Assembly (NCBI GenBank): GCA_030837265.1
Contig: JAUPKV010000208.1
Span: 1 to 19,590 of the forward strand
Direction: 5' to 3'
Source of the DNA: Methanobacteriota archaeon
GTDB taxonomy: Archaea; Halobacteriota; Methanosarcinia; Methanosarcinales; Methanosarcinaceae
Length of the DNA stretch: 19,590 nucleotides
Part shown: in pieces, positions 7,551 through 14,469 of the stretch
How positions within the stretch are numbered: position 1 is the first letter of the stretch
Layout of the letters: each line of letters starts with the position of its first letter
Notes under the pieces: generated by a model
What the model saw: the letters and a program-made list of their open reading frames with translations, nothing else
Databases searched by the model: none
Told to the model about the DNA's origin: nothing
Translations under genes and position numbers: made by a program

Positions 7551-8339
7551 CTATTTCTCTTCCGTACTCCGTTTTCCGGCATCTGCAATCATATTTGCAA
7601 TCCGAGCTGCATAAGCTCCCGCAACAAAACCTGCATCAATATTCACTACTGCAATAGGAGAACAGGACTGCAGCATTGACAGCAGGGCAGCTTTTCCTCC
7701 TCCTCCGGCTCCATAACCTGTTGACACCGGAAGCCCTATCACCGGGACGTCCACAAGTCCGGAAACAATTGTAGGAAGCGTACCCTCCCTTCCGGCTGCA
7801 ACGACAATTGCGCCCGGATTTATTTCTCGCAGTTTCTGGAGTTCGGGAATGAGCCTGTGAATTCCGGCAACTCCCACATCATATATGGCAATAGTTTCGC
7901 AGCCCATTTCTGAGGCAATAACGCGAGCTTCTTCCGCAGCCGGGATATCTGCCGTACCCGCTGAGATTACCCCTACTACTCCTCCGGTTTTCCTGGCAGG
8001 AGTCCCATCATGAATAACTACTGTACGGGCCCTGCTATTCCATTCAAGTTTATCTTCGCTAAATACTGCCCTCAGAACTTTAAGATGCTCCGGAGAAACA
8101 CGGGTAATAAGGGCCCTTCTGCTCTGTGCTGCCATCACTCTGGCTAGCTCAGCCACGTCTTCAGGCTCCTTGCAGTCTGCAAGGATAGCCTCAATTACTC
8201 CGGTCCTGTTTTTCCTGTGAGGATCGAGTTTGGCAATACCTGCATACGAAACAAAACCCAGACCGTGAGCCTGCTGTTCCGCAGTCTTGAGGTCCATTTT
8301 TCCTTCTTTAACAGCCCGTAGAATATCAGTAAGATCCAT
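7551..8339 (-). CDS. larB: LarB, pyridinium-3,5-biscarboxylate mononucleotide synthase
   Basis: LarB carboxylates nicotinic acid adenine dinucleotide at C5 and releases AMP, the first step of nickel-pincer nucleotide synthesis. The 262-residue protein has the PurE-like C-terminal domain with GTADIPAAEEA at 128-138, GVAGIHR at 156-162, AAGREGTLPTIVSGL at 181-195 and glycine-rich STGYGAGGGGK at 206-216. Cys226, in SMLQSC, matches the region holding the reactive cysteine of characterised LarB. agggtgg just ahead of the ATG at 8339 is the ribosome-binding site. It leads a larB-larC unit and is divergent from pyrH. LarE, the sulfur-transfer step, is not in the window, nor is LarA. Confidence 0.93.
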   Translation of the reverse strand: MDLTDILRAVKEGKMDLKTAEQQAHGLGFVSYAGIAKLDPHRKNRTGVIEAILADCKEPEDVAELARVMAAQSRRALITRVSPEHLKVLRAVFSEDKLEWNSRARTVVIHDGTPARKTGGVVGVISAGTADIPAAEEARVIASEMGCETIAIYDVGVAGIHRLIPELQKLREINPGAIVVAAGREGTLPTIVSGLVDVPVIGLPVSTGYGAGGGGKAALLSMLQSCSPIAVVNIDAGFVAGAYAARIANMIADAGKRSTEEK

Positions 8340-8497
8340 GTACCACCCTATGTTAAAAAATAACCTTCTCAGGCAACAAACTGCCTAAATGGTTCTGTCT
8401 TAAGTAGTAAAGATAATGGTTTAATCTATTAATCGGAGAAACTTTAGTATTTCTCGTTATATGGGATTTTTGGTGTCTTGGGAAAAATATCAGCGAC

Positions 8498-8509
8498 AAA
8501 TTTAAAAAT
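8498..8509 (+). promoter_or_regulatory. TATA box for UMP kinase
   Basis: aaatttaaaaat at 8498-8509 is centred about 33 bases before the ATG at 8537, predicting a transcript with almost no leader. This agrees with the lack of a good Shine-Dalgarno. Confidence 0.5.
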
Positions 8510-8536
8510 CCAAGTTGTTAATGTGTAGAGATCACA

Positions 8537-9238
8537 ATGCTAATAGTACTCTCATTAGGCGGTTCAATTCTCGCAAAAAACCTTGATCCGGATCGTTTTT
8601 TAAAATATGCCGAAGTCCTCCGAAACATCTCTAAAAAACATGCAATAATTGTAATAACCGGGGGAGGAGAATCGGCAAGGCAATATATTGGTACTGCGCG
8701 GGCTATGGGGGCTGATGAAGTAACCTGTGACTACATAGGTATCGAGATCACCCGCCTGAACGCGCGACTGCTTATTGCCGCTCTCGGACCCGATGCTTCC
8801 CCGGAAATTCCGACAAACTATCTTGAGGCTGCAAAGGCCATAAGTGCAGGAAAAGTGGTAGTCATGGGAGGAGTCACCCCCGGCCAGACCACTGATGCCG
8901 TTGCTGCGATCCTGGCAGAGTACCTGCGGGCAGACCTGCTCACAATTGCGACTTCCATTGACGGAGTTTACTCCTCTGACCCTCATTGCGACCCCACTGC
9001 AGTAAAATTCGACAAAATATCTCCGGAAAAACTCATAAATATCGTTATGAAAATCGAGATGAAAGCGGGCTCAAAGTCCCCTGTAGACCCCGTAGCCGCA
9101 AAAATTATAGAACGGTGCAAGCTAGATACTCTTGTAATGGATGCAAGGGATCCTGCCCTGCTTGGCGAAGTTCTGGAAGCGAAAATCATCGAAAAATCTC
9201 CAATTCCTTGCGGGACCTGGATTACATGCGAAATATAA
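8537..9238 (+). CDS. pyrH: Archaeal UMP kinase
   Basis: This enzyme phosphorylates UMP to UDP with ATP in pyrimidine nucleotide synthesis. The 233-residue protein is an amino-acid-kinase-fold enzyme: GGS at 8-10 binds ATP phosphates, TGGGESARQY at 41-50 is the phosphate/UMP loop, GIEITRLNARLLIAAL at 68-83 is close to the Pyrococcus enzyme, GGVTPGQTTDAVAA at 111-124 contacts UMP, and SIDGVYSSDP at 140-149 binds the base of ATP. Length and motifs fit the archaeal type. It is divergent from larB across about 200 bases, so each has its own promoter. The gene appears to be alone; about 730 bases without a convincing gene follow. Confidence 0.95.
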   Translation: MLIVLSLGGSILAKNLDPDRFLKYAEVLRNISKKHAIIVITGGGESARQYIGTARAMGADEVTCDYIGIEITRLNARLLIAALGPDASPEIPTNYLEAAKAISAGKVVVMGGVTPGQTTDAVAAILAEYLRADLLTIATSIDGVYSSDPHCDPTAVKFDKISPEKLINIVMKIEMKAGSKSPVDPVAAKIIERCKLDTLVMDARDPALLGEVLEAKIIEKSPIPCGTWITCEI

Positions 9239-9396
9239 ATAACAGAAAAGTTTGATGACCTTAAGAATGTGAAGAGCATTAAGGTTTGGGGACCTGAAGA
9301 AAATGAAGTCGAAGAGTAAAACTCGACGTACCGACTTGAAAAATCACTTTAAAGCCCTTCCTCTGAGAAATCAAGCGTTGCTCTCAATCTTGTAGA

Positions 9397-9418
9397 GCTA
9401 AAAACAGATATTTTTAGC
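9397..9418 (+). terminator. Perfect 8-bp hairpin, possible terminator
   Basis: gctaaaaa (9397-9404) pairs with tttttagc (9411-9418) with a 6-base loop. It lies about 160 bases after pyrH. The run of T falls within the stem, so it could act as a terminator in either direction, but the distance leaves this uncertain. Confidence 0.4.
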
Positions 9419-9700
9419 CCATGCATTTTCAATATTAATTGCTTCCGATTTTTGAAGATTGAACTAAATCTCTTCTTTGAATGCGAAAGAAAAGACTTTG
9501 ATATTAAATATTTAAGTAAGTTTATACTTTAATAACTGTAAAAGTTATTTAGAGCACAATTCTTTAAAGAGTGTATAAGGATGCTAAAATGAAAGCTTAT
9601 CAGAGCATTACTCAGCCATTTAAAATTATCAATAAATAATTCGAGAAATTTAAAAAACCTCGCTTCCAATAGAAATTAAGGGGTCCAATAAGCAACATAG

Positions 9701-9708
9701 TATATAAA
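9701..9708 (+). promoter_or_regulatory. TATA box upstream of the 107-aa orphan
   Basis: tatataaa within gtatataaatag predicts initiation near 9730, upstream of the two micro-ORFs and the gene at 9972. Confidence 0.45.
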
Positions 9709-9840
9709 TAGTTAAAGTTTTCTAGAATGACTTATGCATTATTTATAAATTTATGCTGGTTTGTTAACGATAGCTTTGCATTTTTATCACCAAAAACAAT
9801 ATAACAAATGAGGATGAATTGAGGAAGCTTAACAGGTGAA

Positions 9841-9903
9841 ATGGTTAAGAAACAGGAACAGCTTAACAGGCTGAAGAGAGAATTCAAAGTTAGAAAAGAG
9901 TGA
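9841..9903 (+). CDS. Possible 20-residue micro-ORF
   Basis: The ATG at 9841 opens a very basic, helix-prone peptide (KKQEQLNRLKREFKVRKE) that stops at 9901-9903, two bases before the next ATG at 9906. It might be a leader peptide or the end of a decayed coiled-coil gene. Nothing beyond composition supports expression. Confidence 0.2.
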   Translation: MVKKQEQLNRLKREFKVRKE

Positions 9904-9905
9904 AA

Positions 9906-9971
9906 ATGTCTTTAAAATCATCGGTTATTGGATCATTATTTTGCAAAGAACTCATTTTAGGTGATGTATAA
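9906..9971 (+). CDS. 21-codon ORF abutting the next start codon
   Basis: The ATG at 9906 reads MSLKSSVIGSLFCKELILGD then Val, and stops with TAA at 9969-9971. The next base begins the TTG start of the following ORF in the same frame. Either this is a coupled upstream ORF, or the TAA interrupts a longer gene running from 9906 to 10295. Confidence 0.3.
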   Translation: MSLKSSVIGSLFCKELILGDV

Positions 9972-10295
9972 TTGGCATTTGTTAGCGATCACGAATTTTC
10001 AATTGAAGAATTTACACCAGACGAAGGTTCAATGGTGCCTGGGGGTTTAGGTACTGGAACAGGTACAATCTACTTGAAGGACTTAAATGCGAACAAAACA
10101 ATATCGCTAAGATGTGTATTTATGTACAATTTGTATATTCGATACATCACAATATCAAAGCTTGATGATTTTCAAAAAGTGGGGATTGATTGTGATATCC
10201 CGTATGATGCACCTCTCAAAATAAACGAATTCTCGTGGAATGGCAAGGTTAGATACGAATTAAGACAATCTGATTTCTTCAAACGACGCCAATGA
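9972..10295 (+). CDS. Hypothetical protein, 107 aa
   Basis: This is a soluble, mixed alpha/beta protein with no signal peptide or membrane segment. It has a glycine-rich turn (GGLGTGTG near 24-31) followed by alternating hydrophobic strands (TIYLKDL, TISLRCVFMYNLYIRYITIS) and a basic C-terminus (FFKRRQ). The TTG start is preceded by ttttaggtgatgt, in which aggtg could act as a Shine-Dalgarno. I do not recognise a family. The beta-rich pattern could be a small sandwich domain. The in-frame stop immediately upstream makes it possible that this is the rear part of a once longer gene. Confidence 0.5.
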   Translation: MAFVSDHEFSIEEFTPDEGSMVPGGLGTGTGTIYLKDLNANKTISLRCVFMYNLYIRYITISKLDDFQKVGIDCDIPYDAPLKINEFSWNGKVRYELRQSDFFKRRQ

Positions 10296-10673
10296 ATCTG
10301 AATTTCGATAGTGTTTATATTTACTTTTATCCTGCGCTAAGCAACAGTTTTTCATAGAATCCTTGAAAATATTCCTTAAATATGCGCTTTTCATCCGTTT
10401 ACTTGCATTTATATTCTTATACTACTCATCATAAAGTACCTGGACTGGGTTTTAATATTTTTATTTTTTATGTGCAGACACCGGGGTCACGGTTTTTTAA
10501 AAAATAATCGAAATCCGCATTAACGAAGCATAATTTTCCATACCTGAGTTTTTATATCTTTTTGATAAATAATCTAATGCCTTAATATTTTTACAAATAT
10601 AATTTTAAAAGAAAAGATTTTAAAATATAGATCGCGTTTCAAAGTTAACGTTCCTTTAGAGGAGAATAGGGAT
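10296..10673. other. Intergenic gap upstream of the beta-propeller gene
   Basis: This is about 380 AT-rich bases. accg/cggt (10480-10493) followed by six T is a weak terminator candidate for the upstream gene. Possible TATA elements are near 10550-10560 and at 10618-10628 (tttaaaatata); the latter would start transcripts just before the ribosome-binding site aggag at 10660-10664. I see no gene. Confidence 0.4.
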
Positions 10674-11897
10674 ATGAGAAATATTAGAGAATTGCACTCA
10701 GCATCTTTAGCGCTAGTAACAATAGTTTTATTTTTAATTCTCATTTCATCTACAGCTTCGGCTTCTATAACTGAAACCCGGATCAGCACACACGGAACAG
10801 CAGACGTTCCTAAGATGTATGGGAATATAATTGTGTGGCAAGATGATAGAAATGGAGATTGGGCAATATATACATTAAACCTTTCCACTAAGAAAGAAAC
10901 TCGGATTACCACCCATGGAAAAGCAGCATGCGAACCTGATATTTATGGTAACAGAATTGTGTGGTTAGACAAGCGCAACGCGGACATCGACAATGAGAAC
11001 TGGGATGTCTACATGTATGATCTCTCCACAAAGAAGGAAACTCGGATATCCTACAGCGAAAAAGCTGAATGGCCTGCTTCAATCTATGGTAATAGGATAG
11101 TATGGCAGGATACACGCAATGGAAACCGGGATATCTACATTTATGATCTTTCCAAAAAGAAGGAAACTCAGATAACCACCAGTGGAGAAGCATTCGAGCC
11201 CGCAATCTACGGTGATAAAATTGTTTGGCGGGATTTTAGCAATAACGCCGACATTCACATGTATGATCTTTCCACTAAGAAGGAAACACAGATTTCCCAT
11301 AGCGGAAGTGCATACAATCCTAAAATCTATGGAAACAGGATTGTTTGGTTAGATAGTCGTAAAGGATGGGATAACTGGGATATCTACATGTACGATCTTT
11401 CCAAAAAGAAGGAAACTCAGATAACAACAAATCCGTCAGATTCCAAATTCCCTGTTATCTATGGTAATAATATTGTATGGACAGATGAGCGCAATGGGAA
11501 CTGGGATATCTACGCATATGATCTCGTAACCCATCAACAAATACATACTACTGAAAAATCAGATCAGGAAGAACCTGCTATCTACGATAACAAAATTGTA
11601 TGGGTAGATCATAGCAATGGAAAATCAGATATCTACATGGGCACTATCAGTTACCTTCCTGTAGCTGCTTTTACTGCATCTCCAAGCTCCGGGACACGTC
11701 CTTTGAATGTGAAATTTGCCGATAAGAGTAAGGATGTATACAGATGGTACTGGGACTTTGGAGACAAAACTACCTCACAATTGCAAAACCCGATTCATAA
11801 ATATGCAAAGGCAGGTAAATACACAGTTACTTTGAAAGTAAAGAATGCAGCAGGTAGCAACACTGTGAAAAAGACTAACTATATCAACGTGAAGTAA
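10674..11897 (+). CDS. Secreted seven-repeat beta-propeller with PKD domain
   Basis: The 407-residue protein starts with a signal peptide (hydrophobic 11-26, likely cleavage after ASA near residue 30). Seven repeats of about 40-47 residues follow (about 32-327), each with the core xIYGNxIVWxDxRNGxxDIYMYDLSTKKETQI, a TolB/YncE-like beta-propeller blade pattern. Seven repeats are enough to close a seven-bladed propeller. A PKD domain (about 329-407) with WYWDFGD and HKYAKAGKYTVTL ends the protein. There is no C-terminal membrane anchor, so it is either released or held non-covalently on the cell surface. Such propeller/PKD proteins are typical of Methanosarcina surfaces, with adhesive or structural roles suspected. 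aggag at 10660-10664 supports the ATG. It appears monocistronic. Confidence 0.9.
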   Translation: MRNIRELHSASLALVTIVLFLILISSTASASITETRISTHGTADVPKMYGNIIVWQDDRNGDWAIYTLNLSTKKETRITTHGKAACEPDIYGNRIVWLDKRNADIDNENWDVYMYDLSTKKETRISYSEKAEWPASIYGNRIVWQDTRNGNRDIYIYDLSKKKETQITTSGEAFEPAIYGDKIVWRDFSNNADIHMYDLSTKKETQISHSGSAYNPKIYGNRIVWLDSRKGWDNWDIYMYDLSKKKETQITTNPSDSKFPVIYGNNIVWTDERNGNWDIYAYDLVTHQQIHTTEKSDQEEPAIYDNKIVWVDHSNGKSDIYMGTISYLPVAAFTASPSSGTRPLNVKFADKSKDVYRWYWDFGDKTTSQLQNPIHKYAKAGKYTVTLKVKNAAGSNTVKKTNYINVK

Positions 11898-12000
11898 TTA
11901 ACTCCTTAAATTTTAATATAAGTGATAAATGCACCAAACGAAGGCTTTGAAACATAGACAAAAAGGGACTGGAGGCTGAAAATAATACAAAAACCAGTAG

Positions 12001-12275
12001 AAGAAGAGGATAAATTCAGCTCTTGACGGAATTGACCTTACATCAGTATCAGAAAAACAGCTTCCAGGCGTAAGGAAAGGGCGAGGCTTTTACTTGAAGA
12101 ATGGGCTCGAGTGACCGGCTCAATCACAAACCCTCAGAGCTGTCCGGAGGGGCACCGCAGCGGGCCTCTATTGTCAGACACTTGCAAACAGAAAAGAGCA
12201 AACATTCTTGTTGTAACTCATGACCCGGAGGTTGCAAAGGAGTGTTCAAGGGTACTCAGGATCAGGGATGATTAG
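12001..12275 (+). pseudogene. Decayed ABC-transporter ATPase (LolD/MacB type)
   Basis: Fragments of an ABC ATPase are spread over three frames. DGIDLTSVSEKQL is at 12025-12063. RKERARLLLEE, the helix preceding the signature region, is at 12069-12101. The signature PSELSGG is at 12131-12151, followed by a degenerate PQRASIVR. VVTHDPEVAKECSRVLRIRD, with the H-loop histidine, is near 12210-12269 and stops at 12273-12275. Walker A is absent, and the Q-loop and Walker B are deleted between fragments. The pieces fit the MacB/LolD export family. At least two deletions and several frameshifts rule out function. No partner permease is nearby. Confidence 0.8.
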
Positions 12276-12339
12276 AGATAACTAAATATTTAAAATCCCT
12301 TTACCTTGTACCTCTTTTTGAAATCATGCACTGTATCTC

Positions 12340-13263
12340 TCAAATCCCCTCGAAGTTCCAGCCCAGGTGATCTTTTATAACTGTGTATGCCATGGCAGGA
12401 GAAATTATTCCGATGTCGGTTACTATCATATCGATATATTTGGCAGGGGTAAAATCAAAAACCGGATTTTTTACCTTTACCTGAGAAAGATCAGCAAGGA
12501 GCACAGGGTCTAGAATTTCATTCGTGCTTCTTTCTTCAATTTCGATAGGGTTCCCGAGAATTGTACTGGGACTGAATTTGAAAGTTTCGGCAGCTACCAT
12601 GAAGCTTTTTCTGGCTTCATTGGCAGCAAGGGCAAGTTGGGAAGTTCCGATCTTATTTACCAGTGCTCCGTTGGATGCAATGGCATCGGCTCCAACGATG
12701 ACTCGATCTACTTCTTTCATGTGGTAGCGCACTGCAGAGTCTATTATCAGGGTTGTGGGAATTCCAAAATTGTTAAGATGACGAATAGTTAGTAAGCCCT
12801 GGCGCTTTGGGCGACTTTCGGTGGCAATTACCGAAATGTTTTTTCCACTTTCAAATGCCGTGGTGATTATGGAAAGAGCCGCAAGGGAGTTGCAGTGGGT
12901 CATGATCACATCCCCGTCCTGAATCCTCCTCGATCCTATTTTCCCAATGATTCCAAGGGCTTTATCAGCTCGCTCAATGAAGCGGTTTGCGTTCTCAATG
13001 ATTTCTTTCCTTGCTTCTTCCACATTTCCCGATGAATATTTCGAAGCGAGCTTAACAGCATTCGGAAGTGAAACAGCTGTTGGGCGAGTACTTATAAGAA
13101 AACTGGAAGCTTCCTGAATGCGGGCATTGAATTCCTCCATTGAAGCTGCTTCCATGTCAGCAGTATAATCTCTGATGGCTTCAGCAGCTGCTTTTGCAAT
13201 TCTACCTGCACCTCGGATTTCCATTGTCCGGATTTTTTCTGCGGTTTCCTGAAGTTTTTGCAT
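12340..13263 (-). CDS. e2b2: Ribose-1,5-bisphosphate isomerase
   Basis: This enzyme converts ribose-1,5-bisphosphate to ribulose-1,5-bisphosphate in the archaeal AMP pathway, between AMP phosphorylase and type III RubisCO. The 307-residue protein belongs to the eIF2B/MtnA superfamily: RGAGRIA at 17-23, THCNS with Cys124 at 122-126, ESRPKRQG at 149-156, and GADA with Asp193 at 191-194. Cys124 and Asp193 correspond to the catalytic pair known from the Thermococcus enzyme. The family also contains translation-factor-like eIF2B subunits, but this Cys/Asp pattern marks the isomerase. The gene lies 85 bases downstream of the HTH-CBS gene but has its own TATA box close to the ATG. RubisCO and AMP phosphorylase are not in the window. 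Confidence 0.9.
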   Translation of the reverse strand: MQKLQETAEKIRTMEIRGAGRIAKAAAEAIRDYTADMEAASMEEFNARIQEASSFLISTRPTAVSLPNAVKLASKYSSGNVEEARKEIIENANRFIERADKALGIIGKIGSRRIQDGDVIMTHCNSLAALSIITTAFESGKNISVIATESRPKRQGLLTIRHLNNFGIPTTLIIDSAVRYHMKEVDRVIVGADAIASNGALVNKIGTSQLALAANEARKSFMVAAETFKFSPSTILGNPIEIEERSTNEILDPVLLADLSQVKVKNPVFDFTPAKYIDMIVTDIGIISPAMAYTVIKDHLGWNFEGI

Positions 13264-13286
13264 AGTATAAAGGATAACACAAACCT

Positions 13287-13295
13287 AATTTATAG
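13287..13295 (-). promoter_or_regulatory. TATA box for ribose-1,5-bisphosphate isomerase
   Basis: Read on the minus strand, ctataaatt is centred about 28 bases before the ATG at 13263. This predicts a leaderless mRNA, in line with the lack of a good Shine-Dalgarno. Confidence 0.55.
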
Positions 13296-13348
13296 CTATC
13301 TTTTAATATTTTCAATCTTCTCTGTGAGAATTTATATTTTGCTTAATC

Positions 13349-14224
13349 TCAATAAACCGCAAGTTCATTCATGACATCGGTCTTTGACAGGGTTCCTTTA
13401 GGTACTCCGTCTATTGTTACAACAAGCCTCCCTACATTATATTTGTTGAAGAGCTTTACTACATCATAAAGTTGCATTTCCCCGTCAACAGTGATAAGTT
13501 CTTTCGTCATGATATCTTTTACTTTCACACTCAGTTTTCCATGGGCAAAAGTGTGAGCAATATCGGTGTAGGAAATTATCCCTACTATTTTTCCCTTGTC
13601 TTCAACAAGAGCTCCATGAATGTTATTTCTGATAAAAAACCTCGTTGCTTCCTGAATACTGGAATTCAAGTTTACCAGTAAAGGGGGATATTTCATGTAT
13701 TGTTTAACATGCTTTTTAGGAAGAGAGATCATTTCGGAGATAATGAACAGAATCGAGTTTGTGGTATCGTCCCTTCCAATAACTTCTCCACGGATTATCA
13801 GGTGATTCACAGGAGTCGGACCAACCTGAAATTTATCACCCACTACAAAATCTCTTGTACTTCCTATTATACGGACAACGCCATCACAGGCATCCAGATC
13901 TCTAACCGTCTTAAAAATTATTTCGGCAGCTGTAGCATTATTAACGATTATACCGTTCCTGTATAATGGAACAACTGATTCGTTTTCAAGTTGCTGAATA
14001 CGTAAGGCTTCATACGCCGATTTTGTAGGCTTATATCCTCCTTTTGGTCCTGCGACTCCTTCCACAAGTCCCAGGGCTTTTAATAACTGCATCTGGTTGC
14101 GAATGGTTCCGGGATTGCGCTGGATGAGATCAGCAATTTCTTCCCCTTTAATTATCCTTTCTTTTTGCCTCTGTAAATTGATTAACGCAATAATGATATC
14201 TTTTTGAATAGGAGTAAGTTCCAT
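13349..14224 (-). CDS. Winged-helix regulator with CBS-domain pair
   Basis: The 291-residue protein starts with a winged helix-turn-helix (1-75; EEIADLIQRNPGTIRNQMQLLKALGLVEGVAGPKGGYKP spans the recognition helix and wing, resembling Rrf2/IclR-type wings). A middle region (about 84-175) follows, with YRNGIIVNNATAAEI and VVGDKF. Two CBS domains close it (about 178-228 and 236-291; GKIVGIISYTDI and GVPKGTLSKTDV). CBS pairs commonly bind adenine nucleotides or SAM, so this is probably a ligand-sensing transcription regulator. It lies directly upstream of, and co-directional with, the AMP-pathway isomerase. The ATG at 14224 has ggtgg close upstream, within a palindrome (14230-14272) that may be its own operator. 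Target genes are unknown. Confidence 0.85.
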   Translation of the reverse strand: MELTPIQKDIIIALINLQRQKERIIKGEEIADLIQRNPGTIRNQMQLLKALGLVEGVAGPKGGYKPTKSAYEALRIQQLENESVVPLYRNGIIVNNATAAEIIFKTVRDLDACDGVVRIIGSTRDFVVGDKFQVGPTPVNHLIIRGEVIGRDDTTNSILFIISEMISLPKKHVKQYMKYPPLLVNLNSSIQEATRFFIRNNIHGALVEDKGKIVGIISYTDIAHTFAHGKLSVKVKDIMTKELITVDGEMQLYDVVKLFNKYNVGRLVVTIDGVPKGTLSKTDVMNELAVY

Positions 14225-14229
14225 ACTTC

Positions 14230-14272
14230 CACCATCGTTCTAATATAATTTTTTTAGAATATAAGGATGGTG
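14230..14272 (-). promoter_or_regulatory. Palindrome at the start of the HTH-CBS gene
   Basis: caccatc (14230-14236) pairs with gatggtg (14266-14272), and inside it ttcta (14238-14242) with tagaa (14255-14259). It covers part of the ggtgg ribosome-binding element and AT-rich TATA-like sequence. It could be an autoregulatory operator or an mRNA hairpin masking the ribosome-binding site. Confidence 0.4.
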
Positions 14273-14402
14273 CATAACACCCAATAACGATAAGATTGTA
14301 TTCATTATTTACCAAATCATATGTTATCTGACTTTCGGCAGTAACCAATTTTTTGCATATCGTTTCCTTGAACTTATCTTTGTCAATAAGCAAATTTGTT
14401 CT

Positions 14403-14425
14403 TAGAACTCTAAGTTCTATAGAGT
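14403..14425. promoter_or_regulatory. Nested palindrome upstream of DUF1015 gene
   Basis: tagaact (14403-14409) and agttcta (14413-14419) form a perfect 7-bp inverted repeat with a 3-base centre, overlapped by actcta/tagagt (14407-14412 and 14420-14425). It lies just upstream of the TATA box at 14439-14446, where an archaeal activator or repressor could bind. Confidence 0.35.
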
Positions 14426-14438
14426 GGCTTCAGAAATC

Positions 14439-14446
14439 TTTATATT
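14439..14446 (+). promoter_or_regulatory. TATA box for the DUF1015 gene
   Basis: tttatatt is centred about 27 bases before the ATG at 14470. This predicts a leaderless transcript and favours that ATG over the TTG at 14464. Confidence 0.5.
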
Positions 14447-14469
14447 TCTTCTCTATTTCTTAATTGACT

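Larger units (their letters stand above)
9239..9971. other. Long gap with hairpins and micro-ORFs
   Basis: This is about 730 AT-rich bases. It holds a hairpin (9397-9418), a 7-bp inverted repeat aataact/agttatt (9531-9537 and 9543-9549), a 16-codon ORF with aagg upstream (9589-9639), a TATA box (9701-9708), and two micro-ORFs (9841-9903 and 9906-9971) leading up to the gene at 9972. An 11-base direct repeat agcttaacagg is at 9826-9836 and 9860-9870. It may be a decayed gene region; I recognise no family in the fragments. Confidence 0.5.

Noticed and set aside
9245..9319. Open stretch ending SIKVWGPEENEVEE just after pyrH, possibly a gene fragment.
   Set aside because: It is short, has no good start and matches no family I can name; it may be chance.
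14148..14393. 81-codon minus-strand ORF upstream of the HTH-CBS gene.
   Set aside because: It overlaps the HTH-CBS N-terminus in another frame and covers the control region; its composition is not protein-like.
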